Shown one piece after another: positions 1-13,396 of a stretch of DNA of 64,000 bases (position 1 is its first letter; each line of letters opens with the position of its first letter). A model generated the notes under the pieces. That model was given only the letters and a program-made list of their open reading frames with translations, was not told the origin of the DNA and ran no database searches. Source of the stretch: Endothia cerciana (Eukaryota > Ascomycota > Sordariomycetes > Diaporthales > Cryphonectriaceae); NCBI GenBank assembly GCA_026119935.1, contig JALRMH010000032.1, positions 1-64,000 on the forward strand, read 5' to 3'. The position numbers and the translations under genes were made by a program.

Positions 1-421
1 CTTATACTTATAGTAAACTTATTCTAGCTTATATTATATATATTAAGTAAGAAAGCTGCAAACTTTACTTTTCCTCTCCTAGTATTTTATCAACTATTTT
101 TATTACTTTTAAAAATACCTAGCAGAGATTATTTGTCTCTATATCTAGCTATATACAGCGCCGGCCTATCTATAAATAAATAAAGGCTTTACTAGAAGGC
201 TGTGCCTGGTCTTAATCTATTAGCGCAAAAATCAGCGTTTTAATTGCATTGCTGTAAAGAACCTATAGTCCTGAAACAACAGACGCAATTAGTAAAGGGT
301 ACTAGCAGGTTGCGCCAGGCTTTCAGTTATAAGACCTCTAATCAGACAGCCTCTTTTCCTAAGCTGTGCAGAAGGCTTAGAGAATTCTATACTAAAAACA
401 CCCTAAGTATAGCGCTAGGCT

Positions 422-3400
422 CCTTCTAGTAAATATTTTCTCCTGCAGCTCCTTTTAGCTCTCCTTAATCGTGCACTAGAGCAGGTCTTGCTAGGATAGG
501 TATTCTGCTCTCGAATGCTTAGCTGCTAGGCCTTTTTCTCTACTACCTTAGCAGAGAATACAAGCGCTGTCTTATACCTCGAGCTGCTAGAGAAACACCT
601 TAACAATCTAGCCCTTTTCCCTATACTCTCTAAGCACCTCTTTCTATACCTAGTCGCATTTCTGTTTTATCTATATAAAGAGCTTGCAGCTAGGCATCTA
701 ATCAAGGGCAGGCTAGCAGTCCTTTTTACCTATCTTGCACTAATTACAGGGCACCTCACCTATAGTATACTATATTCAAGTGTACTAGCTGTTAAGAACC
801 TGATTAAGGAGGATGCAGCAGCACCTTTTTTCTTCTAGGAACTAGCGCATCTCGTTACTAATATTTATAGCTGCTCCTTTATTCTAGAGGAGGATAGCAA
901 GACAGGCCTTTCTATCCTAGCCTACTTAGCTGCTTTCTTACGCATAGTCTCACAGCTGCATTAGCAGCTTAGTATAAACTACTATATATATATTAAAGAT
1001 ATCTAGACCTATCCCTAATATATTAGTTGCTATAATCACTCAGCTGTTTTCTATCTATCTTTATAAGATAGCAAGCTTGCTAGAGGCCTTGCCTACCCTG
1101 CTATAATATACCTTGCATCTTAGAGCAGTCCTGAGGCTCTTAACCCACTAGATCGTCCCCTTATAAATAAGCACCTTGCCTTTATCCTATTATACTAAGA
1201 CCTAGGATACTATCCTACAGATTATAGCCTCTGTCTAATCAGAGGCAGCAGAGATTACCTAGTAGCTAATATTCTTTCGAATAATAGTAGTTTAGAAAAC
1301 TACCAGATTAGAAATCTATATTAGGCAGAAGAAAGATAGCTTATCTTTAAGCAGCAGCATAGCTGTTAGAAAGACCTGCTGCACACTATATACTACGATT
1401 ACTGCTCCGAGCTCTTGCAGCTTTAGTCAGAAGCTATCTTAAGCGTCAAGAGCTATATAGCATTCGTCGATCATAACCCAATCTAGCTACTCGCGAGCTC
1501 TTAGCTAGTTTATAAAGCTGCAGAACTACTATATAAGGGTAGATTCTAGCGTAATGAAAATGATCGCTGCAGCTCAGTTTATACTAGCTCTAGCCTAGAC
1601 GTATGTATTAATCTAGTGTGCCTAGCATCTTCGAACGAGATCGCCTTATAGTGTAAGAAGCAGGATAACTATAATTATAACGCCCTAGGGCGAATAATAT
1701 GCTGAGAGCAGAAAAGAGAGAGCCTTTCTGCTGCTGGTCCTAGCGATCTGCAGGATAAGCGTTTCTCCTTGCACAATCGCTCGCAGCACAGGCTCCTAGC
1801 TGCTTCGGAACTATACCTTCTCCCTTAGCATCTGCTGTAACTACCTAGGGAGGTTAGTCTTATAAAGCTGCTGAAAGCGCTGCAGCTAGCTCTGCTCTTG
1901 TTCTTCCTTAAACACTTCCCTTTTCCGCTTAGATAGAATCCTAAGGGTGTGGTTGCTTTAGAAGCCTAGGAATCAATACTACTAGCTGCTAGCTTTTCAG
2001 AACTAGTCTCTTCAGGCAGCTGTTTCAAACTAGCTCTGCTATAGCTCTCTTCTATAGACTATCTAGGCTATTATTATACTATGCTTAGCCTATATATCGA
2101 GGATATAATCAGCCTCCTGCTTATTATTTATCTAATCCTCTTCGCTGCCTCTCTACTAACCTTATACACTGCTATAGTAGCCTTTACTAAGGTATCAGCA
2201 GGTAATAGCGATTATAATATACTGCTAGGCACTAATTATAATCTTAGCACTTATAAGCTGTATACTATATTATAAGAGGAGGCGCTTTATCTAGTCTAGC
2301 AGCTATAGCTGCGTACTTGTAGTTGCTAATTTAGAGGCCTGCCCTTCTTCTCTTTTTGTTTCTATTATAACCTGATCAGCTTATAATAGAGGGTTTCTCT
2401 CCTAGCTAGCCCCTAGAAGCCCTTCGATCTGCTACTAGAAGGGGAGGGCAAGCTAGAGATACTAGACAAGAAGAGCCCCGACCTCACATAGTAAGTAGCA
2501 GTAGATAATTTTAAGCTGCGCTATCGCGCAGTAGCCCTTATAGTATAAAGTAATAAAACAGACTAGCCTGTTATAAAGAAAGATATTCCAGAGGCCTCTG
2601 TATGCTGAGTTCTCGGATCGGAGAGTAAGGATCTCTAAGGACTGCGCTGGCTGCCCTCTAGTGAGGTGCATTAGAAGAAGCAGCTGCTCGCAGAACGTCT
2701 CGGCCCGGCGGCAGAACTAGCAAATAGCAGGGTTCCGGAGCTGTTAGGAGCGAGGATCGAACCACCCTGTATATAACTCTATGCTAGCTAGGATACGGTT
2801 CAGGAGCTACTGCTGGCTGTCTACAGGCTATTAATTTCGACAATCTGTAAGGAACGAATAGCTAACCTAGTCTTCGTAGTGATTATCTTTGAGAAAGGGC
2901 TAGTTAATAAGCAGCAGAGCTTCTAGGTCTAGGATCTTAAGCATCTTAGCAAGGCGCTGCTATACTAGGCCTAAAAGGCTGTAAATTATATTAGAGATCT
3001 AATTAGAGGAGAGCTGTATACTACTGTAAATAATATAGTTATCTTACTAGTCTACTCTGCCCTGTATTAGAGTGTTATAGCGAATCTTCAAGCTATATAA
3101 TCTTGCTTTATAAATCTAGTTAAGTAGTATAGGCTTAGTTCTAGGGCTGATTATTATTATATATTAATTAACTTTTGCTTAGATAATCTTAAAGAGCTTA
3201 GAGTAGTGCTCTTGTGCTTATTCTTCTAGCAACCCTGTAGCTATATTAGCTTGTTTCGCTGCTGCTATTTCGTCCTTATACTTGAGAAAAGCCTATAGGA
3301 TAACAAGCATCTAAGCTAGCTTGATAATAGCTAAGTAGATAACTATATAATCAAGCAGTGTTTCCTAGCTACTATCCTGCCGAATACTAAAGACAGCAAG

Positions 3401-4654
3401 GGCGCTTAAAAGAGCGCTTTTATATTCAGCATCTTATAGGGGATAGTCGAGGAGCTGGATAGTGAAGTCTAAGCATGCTTTATCTCGTCGCAGTAGAGCT
3501 TAGGAAGGCTCTACCCTTTAAACTATCTCAGCCTAGCAGAGAAGCTAGGTATAGAAATAGTCCTGCTCAGCTATAAATATATACGCCGGCTGCTGATCAG
3601 GGCTAAGAGGCTGTATCTATATAATATAGCTCAGGATATAGCGCTAGACATCTATATAGCGCTGTTATAAGCTATTCTCTAGCTAGCTATTAAATAGCTA
3701 CTAAAGCTTAATATACTTGTCTCTCTAGTTAACCTTGAATAGAACAGCATAGCTAGCAATAGTAGCTACTGCAGTATACCAGGCTTTCTCAGCAACCTGC
3801 TAGAAGCTCTCTTATATAGCCTGCAGGATCAGCTCGTCCTCCTAGATTAGCGCAAAAAGCGCCTAGGTGCTGATCAGATTAAAGCCTACTAGATAAGCTG
3901 CCCAGCTTACCCTGCAAAGCTACAAGTTAAGCTCTAGCTGCTTATTTCCTTCCTAGATCAGCCTATTTATCTAATCAGCTAGCAGCTCTTATATAGAACA
4001 AAACAACGCTGCGATCTGCTGCTTCAGGTTGTCTTCGCGCACAGCAGGCTAGCTATCCTTATACTAGCTCTACTGTTCCACCTTGAACTATCTGCTCGCA
4101 CACCAGCTAGGAAAGAGCCTCTAGCAGCACACCTGTGTTTGTTATAAGATAGGAGGGGCAGCTTCCTAGGCAGATAGGCAGCTACTTATATAAGGATTCG
4201 CCTACCTGTATAAGAGGCAGTAATAGTCTCGTATTTTATAAGCTTGCTAGCTTATAAAAGAGCACTCCTAATATGCAAGGCTATCTATCTAGATATCGCT
4301 AAGAAGAGGGATCAAGGTGCTAGTCAGGGCTAGGAATCAGAAATCCAGCAGGTCTTATTATATATAATAGATGCTAAGCAAGCTCTGCACTAAGCAGGCA
4401 ATTGCTTATCACTTCTTTTTAAGCATTTAATAGCATAGTATAGCTAGATGCCCTGCTATCTTATCTGCAAGGACTTTAAATTAGTATTCCTTATAAATAA
4501 TAATATATAATAGAGTATAGAAATAAAATAGATTAATATTATCAGCTATATTAAAGTGTAGATTAGAGCTGGTTATTTAGCATCTCACTTTACCGGCGGT
4601 GTATAGAATCGCGTATATAGGTGTCAAATATTTGAATACGTCGGACGCCTCTGA
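422..4654 (+). pseudogene. Giant RIP-decayed ORF 1, unrecognised family
   Basis: One + strand frame (codons starting at positions congruent to 2 modulo 3) stays in register for about 1,400 codons, broken only by several dozen TAG and TAA codons. By eye I met no TGA until 4652-4654, which I take as the original stop. Reading the TAG/TAA codons as Gln gives a smooth protein-like sequence rich in Leu, Ile, Tyr and Ser, so most stops look like former CAG/CAA codons changed by C-to-T at CpA (RIP). An uninterrupted 64-codon stretch lies at 2081-2275. No frameshift is obvious, so decay was by substitution. I do not recognise a domain. Its size and company (decayed SNF2 helicase, repeats) suggest cargo of a large mobile element, but that is inference. 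The 5' limit is uncertain; the frame degrades upstream of about 420. Confidence 0.55.
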
Positions 4655-4790
4655 TCAGAAGAGCGGCTTGAACTAGGGGTGGGTTAGAAGCATATTCTGA
4701 TTCGTTCTTTTAATCGCGTTAGACGCCCTGGATCAGAAGAGCGGCTTGAACTAAGAGTGGGTCAGAAGCGCGTCCTGATTTGTGCTTTCT
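4643..4790. repeat. Two-copy ~78-bp tandem repeat
   Basis: Two adjacent copies, period about 78 bp (the word GATCAGAAGAGCGGCTTGAA begins near 4653 and again near 4731), each followed by a similar GGGTYAGAAG stretch. They sit exactly at the 3' end of decayed ORF 1. Differences between copies are mostly transitions. Confidence 0.75.
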
Positions 4791-4799
4791 ATAAGCGGG

Positions 4800-5880
4800 T
4801 CTTACCACATCAATCTTTAACCTGAAAAAATAGAGTTTGTAATTGAAATGCATCATAGTGTCAGCAATACTTGAAATTTAGAAAGGATGTAGTTTATCAA
4901 GAGGCGACAAGACTTCAAATTAAAATAAAGCGAAAATCTTAAAATTTAGGTTGAGGATAGTTTGCAGAAGGAAAAACAATCCCCTTACCCTAGTCTTTGC
5001 TAGCGCAAAAAAAACGTCTATATAAAAAAACTATCCTCTACTTTTAAAGATACTTTGATTTAAAGATAGTTTAGATTTAGCACTGCTTTTATTAATATAA
5101 TTCTTTTAAAATATTATAATATTTTAAATTATTATAATACTTATTATAAAAAGTTTTAAAAATCAAGTTAAAAATAATTTATAAAAGTAAAAAATAATCT
5201 CTTTATCCTAGTCTTTATTAATATAAAAAAATATTTATATAAAAAAACTATCCTCTATTTTAAAGATACTTTAAATGAAAAATAAGCTAAAGTAGATTAT
5301 AATAAAATCTCTAAAAACGAATATTTAAAATAATAAAGAAAAAAAATATTCTTTTTATCTATTAGAACGAACTCTGTTAGAAAAGAAGGAGAAAGATATA
5401 ATTTTTTTTAAAAGGAATGAAATCTAATAGTAATAAAAAAAAGAAAAAAGGTGTAATCTCTTTTCTAAAACGAATCAAATCTATAACTTGAAGAAAAAAA
5501 AAAAGGAAAAAAAAAGTAGGCAGCCTTTTTTTTAAAAACTAATCAAGTCTAGTAGCAAAAGTAATCTAAATAATAGAGAGAGCTTATAGTATAAAGAAGA
5601 TAGCTGCCTCTACCCTCCCCTTTTATACTACTTTATAAAGAGTAAAGTGAAACTACCCTGCTTATTCAACTTTATCCTTGCCTAGCTTATTATCAAGCCT
5701 ACCTCTTCTATTATTTATATTAGTATATTCCTAAATATACTTTTTTTAAAAGAGGCAGATAGCTTTTTCTAGCGCCTCTATTATCTATACTAGGCTAATA
5801 AGCACCTGCTTATTATTAATCCTAGGCTATTTATTAAAGCTAACCTAAAATAAGTTAGTAAAGTATATAATATAAGTAGT
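4800..5880. other. AT-rich spacer with decayed element copies, no gene seen
   Basis: Extremely A/T-rich with long A and T runs. Three degenerate copies of the half-palindrome AATCAAGTCTA occur near 5,410-5,425, 5,468-5,490 and 5,536-5,555, the same motif found in the introns at 11-18 kb. No open frame survives. Confidence 0.5.
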
Positions 5881-8800
5881 AGTAGTAGTTGCCTCCTCCT
5901 TATCTCTGCCTAGTATATAATCACCTTCAGGTTCGTCTACTTAGTAGATATAGCTGATAGTATAAGCAGAGATAGCAAAGCTGTTTGAGAAGACACTAAG
6001 GCTAGATGCTGCAGAGGGCTATGCATAGTGCCTATCCTGCGCGATAAGGTAAAGGAGGTTATAAAGCTAAGAAGGCTAGACAAGTATAAAGGGCTGCTTA
6101 GACTCTACAGCCTGCACTAGTGCACGAAAGCTATCTAGGATAAAGTCTAGGTTAGCTGTATATATGTTCTAGAAGGCTTGTACCTTTTAAGAGGAGATGT
6201 AGCTAGGCTATAGAAGGGCCTGGATATAATAGCAGTAGACGCTAGGATACTTATCCTAGAGCAGCGCTTATACTTTTAGAGTCTATAGGACAGACTATAG
6301 GTAGGTCTTGCGTAGTATAGCAAGGAAGGTCTAGATAGCACTATAATCCCCTTTTTAAGCCCTGGCCTAGGCTGTCTAGAGGCTAGGGATATAGAAGCTG
6401 AGGTGGAAGCAGGGTAGCCTAAAGCATATAAACTATAAGGACTAGATAGGGAAGAACTTAGTGCTGTCTAAATTTAGCATAACGAAGATATAAGAGCTAG
6501 TATAAGCTTCTATAAATATTGCAAAGTAGCTCTAGAAGATATAGAGGAGCGCGTCCTTCCTTATTATAGCTATAGCCTAGCGCTATTAGGCCTAGTAGTA
6601 GCGTATAGTAAAAGGCTTCTTATACTATAAAGTCTCTGTAGCACCTGCTAGGGCGCTGAGCACTTAGCCTTGCAAGATAGAGTTGATAAAAGCAAACTAG
6701 GGTATATTGCTATATATATAGGTAAGGACAAGGGTAGGTATTAGCAGAGCCTAGTTAAGGCTATAGTTGCGCTTGCAGGCCTTAGCACTGCATAGCCTAT
6801 ATATAAGCGTAAAAACTATATCTAGGTCGGTAATCGAGAGGCAGCAGATCTAGTCCTGCTTCTATAGCACTAGGTTCAGGGCCTTGAATATAGCATTAGC
6901 TGAGGATTATAAGAGCGTTAGCACCTTATAGCCCTTAGCACTTAATAAATAGTAGCAGAGGGAGTGTAGCAGGTTATAGTTATACTTGACTATAATAGAT
7001 TAGAGTTCGAGGGTAAAGGCTAAGCAGAGCAGGCTAAAGATAGCAGCTTTGTCTCCTCTAGCTTTGTGCTAACCAGCAGCTATAATTGCTAAGGCCTGCT
7101 AGTATTTCTCTAGGATCAGGCTATTAATAAATATATCAAAACTGAATATAGTATAGAGTTAATAAATGCTAAGTATATATATATCTTAGACCTAGTCTAG
7201 GAAACTAATAGTGCAGGCAATACTAAGGCAGAGGTAAAAGAAGTCTTAGTTCTAGTGCTTATTATAGAAAAAGACTATACTAAGCTCTTTGCACATGCTG
7301 CTAAGGTTAAAGCTTGCTATTCTCTTTACTAAGTGTCCTACTCCTTCCTCTTCTACCTCTTCTGCCTCCTCTGCCTTCTTCTCTAGTCTAGGGCCCTCTA
7401 CTTCTACTACTCTCTTCTCCTCCTGCTAGTGCAGCTGCTAGCAGGCGCTGCAGCGCTGCAGCTGTACTCGCATATAGCAGGCCTATAGCTATAGCAAGAG
7501 CTTAGGCTAGTTGCTAAAATAAGATAGCTTTAGAAGGCGCTGCAGAGCCTAGGTAGTATAAGTCTGCAGGATATACTCCTTTAGACTAAAGAAGTTACTA
7601 GAGTCTAGCTATACTTTACTAGGGTGTAGTAGCCCTATAGTAGTGCAGGTGCAGGGGCAGCTATAAGCAACTAGCTGCTTAAGAATAAGAAAATAGCAGC
7701 TGCTAGTAGTAAAAAGGAGTTGGTTTAAAGAACGCATAAGTATAAGGAAGAATAGAGTATACTACTTATTAATAAGCAAGAGAGGCTTAAAAGGTCGAGG
7801 CTTATAGTAAAGCAAAGTATTTAAGTCTAGCTTAGTAAAAAAAGTAAAGAAAATAGTAGTCTCCTGCTGCATACTATATAAAAAAAGCATAGTATTTATA
7901 TTAATATTTAAGCAGTAAGTAATATATACTATATAATACTGCTAGACCTAGTCAAGCCTTTTGCTTATATAATAGTAGCTGCTTATAGTCTTATACTTAT
8001 ACTTATAGCAGTATATAGCCTACTAGCAGCGCTAGTTTTTAATAAGCTTAAGAAGGTAAAAGCCTAGCTTAAAGAAGGCTGCTATATACTTATCAAAAGT
8101 CTAGAAAATATTCTTATAAGAATTATACATCTTAATATAAAGAACAGGCTGTAGAGTAAGCTAGTCTAAATACTAATCGATAAGCTTAAAGGTTATAATA
8201 TTATAAAAGCTATACTCTATAAAGGAACGCGCTTGAAAGTTAGATAGCATAGGCCTGTTCTAGCTCTATATAGAGTAGCGCTCTTACTGCTAAGCAGGGC
8301 GGTTAATAAGCTCCTTTTCGATATAGCGTAGGTAGTCCTATTTATAAAAGAGCGAGATAGGTTTGCTCCTGTTGTCGTCGTCATCCTCCTCCTCCTCCTC
8401 ATTCTACCTACACTACAGGAAGTCCACCAGGGTAAAGTCCACCTAGAACCAGTCTAGGTAGAGGAGGGCCGGCGCTAGGCAGCAGAGATACTGCTAGTAG
8501 AGCTTGGACAAGGCGTTCTCAGGCTAGCTGCTAAACAGAGTGTTCTTAGTGCTGTAAGCCTGAAAGAACAGCAAGGGCTAGGCAAACTTTTAAAGGAACT
8601 TGTTACAGAAGCCTAGAAGCTAGTCTTATAAAGGCTTAAAGAACTCGCTATTAATAAACTCCTTATAGTATGTGTAGTAATAGCCTTCTCTATACTAAGG
8701 CTTTAGCTAAAAGGCTATTACCTAAGTAAGGATTAATACTTATAAAGGTGTATAAGACTAGCGCAAATAAGCTAGCACTACAGCTTATAAGGTAGAAAAG

Positions 8801-9092
8801 AGGCACTTTATATAGAAGATATTAAGATCGCTATTAGCTAGGGTATTAGTTGCAGAGTAGGGTAAATATAGATGTTTATTACGCTACTGCTGCTGCTGCT
8901 GCTGCAGTATTATCCCTGCTTTTTATTTTAGCAGCGCTCTTTCCTTATACTTATAATATTCAGCTATAGAGTTGAAATGCAGGAAGAGGATATAAAGGGT
9001 ATTCTATATAAGTATAGATTTAATAGAGCCTAGTATAAGGTTCTTAGTCAGGTAGGGCTTAATATTCCTCTCTTTCCTAATACAATAATATA
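5881..9092 (+). pseudogene. Large RIP-decayed ORF 2, unrecognised family
   Basis: A second long + strand frame (positions congruent to 1 modulo 3) stays in register from about 5,989 to about 9,090, with TAG/TAA at apparent Gln positions and one TGA near 6,901. A further in-frame TGA at 5,986 leaves the 5' limit unclear. Read through, it is Leu/Lys/Arg-rich with predicted coiled-coil-like stretches, a basic segment near 7,740-7,860 and a CTG-repeat-encoded Leu run near 8,886-8,910. I recognise no family. Same strand and same decay style as ORF 1 suggest both were carried by one element or repeat block. Confidence 0.45.
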
Positions 9093-11633
9093 AATTCTAA
9101 TAGATTATAGTAATAAAAGAAGGCAGGATTAATAATAAGAAGTAGCACTATATAAACACTGCAAGGCTTTAAACCTTTATAATTTATAAGTTAATATCCT
9201 ATATATAATAGATACAAGTACTAGATAAGGCTTTTAATATATAGTCTTCTGACTTTTATAAAGAGAGAGGCTAGCTATAGTAGTAGTCTTTATAAAGAAG
9301 TTTATAGTAGTTAGGTATAAAGCCTTTAGCAAAGTCTGATTAGGTAAGAGAGTAGTTAAAGTGTAATAGAAACTAAAGTCTCTCTGCAGCAGAGTATCTA
9401 GGAAGGTCCTTTTTTATATAAGTAAGTGCTTAGGCTATAGTAGAAAGAGTATAAGGATAAGGACACTCTTTTTAAGGCTTTAAGTAGTCTATTTAATATA
9501 TATAAAAGATTAGTTACTTAAGCTCTAGTAGATTATATAATAACAAGACCTAGGAGAAGTAGCTAAGCCTACTATAAGAGCAATAAAGCAGGTTTACTTC
9601 TCGGAGAATATTAGCTGCTTGTTTCCTTGCACTATAAGGCATCTATGCCTGCGGAAAAATATTATATATATATAGCTAGTCAAGCACAGGGATCTCTTCT
9701 CTATCTTTATTATCGCTGTTCTTAGAACTTAGCAAGCTGAATAACAAATCGCTATCGCTAAGCTTACTAAGGTTACTATCCTAGCTAGCCTGGCTAAGGC
9801 TATCTAGGCTGTTATCTTTATTAGAATCGTTAATAAGACCTAGCCCCTCCTCCTTTATAGCTATATCTTTATTGCTAGCTTTAAAAGCGCTTGTATTGCT
9901 GCTAAGGCTAGCAAGGCCAGGCTAGTCTAGGCTGTTGTTTTTATAAACATCCTTGATAGAATCCAGCGCCCCTTTCTCTATAACTATATCTTTATAACTG
10001 CCTTCCCGCTCACCTTCTGAACTCCCTGAAGTGAAACTAGACGCAGGCTAGACTAGTGATAGAGATCCTATAATAGCTAGATAAGAGAGCTGCTGTAATA
10101 AGTAAAGGGAGTGCTATAGCAGCAGCTAGAAAGGGAATAAGGATAAGTAGTTGCTATAGCTAGATAGCTAGAAGCTAATAGATAAAGTAGCTTATAAGAC
10201 CTGCAAGTTGATGCTAGATTAGAACCTGCTTTCTATAGTTATATATACTCTTCTGCCTTAGCAGAGGAAGGCTTAATAAATAGGATTAGTCTAGGTAAGG
10301 CCTTATTAAACTCAATGTTTCTCCTGTGTTTATACTTCTTATTAGCGTTTGTAGCAGCGCTATTACTGCTTATAATTAGCCTGCTGTTGTTCAGCTACTA
10401 TAGGTCTAGCAAATATAGCGAATCTATATAAATAGTAAAGGGATAAGTTAGCAAAGCGAATAGATTATATTAAAGCTTTACTTATAAATAAAAAGTAATA
10501 GAGAAGATATAAAGAAGGGTTAATATAAAAGATATATTATTAATAAAGCATTAAATAGCTAGAATCAGGCTCTATTAATTAAATCTTATTTAAAAAGGTA
10601 TATTAGGCTGTTTTATAGTTAAACCTTCTTAGCCTTCTAAAAGGGGTAAATCTAGCAACAAGTATAGATAAAGAAGCTTTTACTCCTCTAATATAGAGCT
10701 TTAGAATAGAAAGAACTAAGCATCTTCTGCTTATTAATAAGTAGGGTAAACTAAAATAGTTATTAGTTATAGCAAGGGTTTATTACATATATAGGTTTAG
10801 CAGGGAATAGCTATGTTGTTTCCTTTTTTTACCCTTTTAAACTCAATTATCTCTATAAAGTAAATACTATCTTGCTCTTTCCCTTTTTTTTTTTTTAACC
10901 TTTTAGATTCAATTGCTTTCAAAAACGCTTTTACGAGTGATCTCTTCCTATACCTCAACTCTTCTCTAGTAGGTAGCCTCCTTCTAGATGTTATAGTCAA
11001 AGAGAGTGCAGCTATCCTTACACTACTTGCTAGCGAAGATAAAGCGCTAGCTAGGCTTGATATTATCCGCTGTATCCTAGATCTTAGCCTTAGCATTATT
11101 AGTAGCGCAGCTGTCTTTATACTGCTTGCTAGCGAAGATAAGGCGCTATCAGTCTAGGGGTTATCTGCAGCTTTAACCTTAGGAGGGATAGGCTTATCTT
11201 ACAGCTGCGCTGCTTATATAAGGAGATAGCGCTTTCTGCTTTCTGCAGCAGGTAGATTTAATTATGCTTATAAAGTGCTGACTACGCTTTTTTTTTTTTT
11301 TTTTCTAGCCTAATTAAATCTAGTCTTTGCTAATTAATAGAAATTTCACAAGAGGGTTAAAGAAGGTGAGGATTAGGCCTAGTAGGCATATATATCTTCT
11401 ATAAAGCTATAAAATATAAAAAGGCCTTAGCCTAGAATCTATCTATCGCTAATTATTAGAATAGGCAGTATAGTAGGTGCTTTATATAGAAGGTACTAAT
11501 ATAAAAGGACCTCTGCCCGACTATATTACAACTAGGCCCTAGCAGAGCTCTAAGAAAGACAAATAACACAAGAAGAGCAGAAGATAGTAAAAAAGAAAAA
11601 AAGGTCGGCCAGGGCGCTACCTGCTCTGCCTAC
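9093..11633. other. RIP-decayed region, probable minus-strand coding remnant
   Basis: No intact gene. On the minus strand, reading TAG/TAA as Gln gives Asp/Asn/Ser-rich protein-like sequence around 9,700-10,050, including a repeated unit listed separately. Palindrome-like elements with poly-T runs occur at about 10,838-10,853, 10,905-10,920 and 11,304-11,322. A surviving 99-codon minus frame (10,797-11,096) is basic and includes two element copies, so I do not treat it as a gene. Confidence 0.35.
9770..10010. repeat. Imperfect ~122-bp tandem repeat
   Basis: Two imperfect copies with period about 122 bp: GGCTGTT begins near 9,808 and 9,930, and each copy ends with a CTATATCTTTAT block (near 9,863 and 9,984). 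On the minus strand the unit would encode about 40 residues rich in Asp, Asn and Ser, once stops are read as Gln. Confidence 0.6.
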
Positions 11634-13025
11634 TCACTTTTTAATCTTCCTAGCCTTCTTAGCCTTCCTAGCCTTCTTAGCAAGCAGGGTGCTAGTTGAT
11701 CTAGTGCTGTTTTAAGCAGATCCTTTTCACTTACAGCCTTAGAGAACAAGGGCTGAGATTTCATCAAGACTCTAATTATAGTTTACCTTAGCCTAAGCGC
11801 AACCTGAGCAGCAGGTAGGCGTAGGAGTAGGCGCAGACACCTGCACCCTTTTATTTATATCTATCTCAGCCTCCTGCTCAGCCTCTCCCTTAGCCTCCTC
11901 CTCAGCCTCCTCCTCAGCCTGCTTAGCCCCTTCCTTATATACTAATGCCTGCTTGTGCTCGGACCTAGGCGTCTCGACTACGCCTACGTTCTTATCCGAC
12001 AAGTCGTTTAATAACACTGACAGGCCTTCTGATAAGTCCTCTAGTGCAAGAGCAAGCAACTCCTCTAAAGCTGGGGTAGGTATAAGCAACTCCTCTAAGG
12101 CATCAGGAACTATAGCTGCGTCCTTCGCCTTCTATCCGCAGGAACTGCTCGCCCTTGCTAGAGCACTTGCTAGCTGTATATTAGTAAATGCTGTAGGTGC
12201 TTGTATATATATAGAGCGCACTACTGCTTAGCTGACTAGGTCTAGCGCATTACGCATCTTAATTATAAAGCTATAATTCTTCTTTATGCTTTTGCAAATA
12301 GCCTTGATAGCTGTGACTATAATATCCTAGTTAATGTTGTTGTAGTTGATGCTATATATCTCTTAAAAGACGACTAGCGATAATAGGTTCTACGATAGTA
12401 TTACGATCTGCTTATTAGCTAGGTTTATATCCTTTTTATTATTAGTGTTTAAGTTGCAAAGCAAAATAAAGAGGCTAGTAATAGTAGAGTAATACTAGCT
12501 GGACTTAATATAATAGGCTAGGTTATACTTCTTAATGCAGGCTAGCAAGTTCTTAATCTATATATACTAGTTGAACAACTAGCCTAACTAGTACTAGATG
12601 AACTTAAAGGCAATAACCTCCTGTATATTATTATCTATTTAGTGCAGGATAGAACTCTCTGCTAATAGCTGTGCTACTTACTTTACTATAATTCTGAGCT
12701 CTTGAATATTATTGTAAGTATTGTTAACCTTGATTAGAATTTAGTTTACTAGCTTCTTCTAGCTTATATAGATAATTTAGTAAAATGCTTAAATTATATA
12801 GTTATAATTCTAGTAGTACAACAGACAGACACTATACTAGCAGCAGGTATAGAGGTTAAAGCTAATAATCTATAAGCTAAGAGATAAGATAATAACATCG
12901 ATATCTTTCTAAAGGTTAGTAAACTGCTTTTAAGCAAATACACACTCTAGATGCATTATCCTAGCATTATAGTTGATAATCTTTAGCCTAACTTTATATA
13001 TTAAAGCATATAGGCGACTAGAGAT

Positions 13026-13396
13026 ATATTAGTATATGCATAGCCCTTCTTTTTTTTTCTCCTTTTTTTTAATTAGGTTTTTTTAGCCTGTTAGACTTAA
13101 TTATACTCTTAAAGTGCAGATGTCTTAAAAAGGGAAGCGGCTGCTAGCAGAGGGGGGGGGTTTTTAGACACAATTGAGTCTAGCTAGGCTAGGATGAAAA
13201 TAGGCCGCCTTTTTTTTAATATTTTTTTATAATTTTTTTTTTTTTTTTTTTAGTATAGCTGGACTTAATTATATTCAAAAATAGTATATTCTAGCCTTTT
13301 TTAGACGTAATTGAATCCAACACTAGTAAAAAAAAAAGAAAAAAAAAGGGGAAAATAAAAAAAAGGAGGAGTAGTAGATTAGGGTAAAAGACTTAC
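13026..13396 (-). other. Intron of decayed helicase, packed with palindromic elements
   Basis: On the minus strand the donor GTAAGT begins at 13,396 and an acceptor CTCTAG ends near 13,026 after a CTAAT branch-like word. The intron (~370 nt) holds four copies of the palindromic element (13,093-13,110, 13,166-13,181, 13,261-13,276, 13,303-13,318) with long T and A runs. Confidence 0.5.

Noticed and set aside
422..4654. Assigning decayed ORF 1 to a Starship captain tyrosine recombinase (DUF3435)
   Set aside because: Size and context made it tempting, but I could not see the R...HxxR...Y pattern or family words, so I leave it unassigned.
10797..11096. 99-codon basic minus-strand frame as a small gene
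   Set aside because: It includes two copies of the palindromic repeat element and lies within RIP-decayed DNA.
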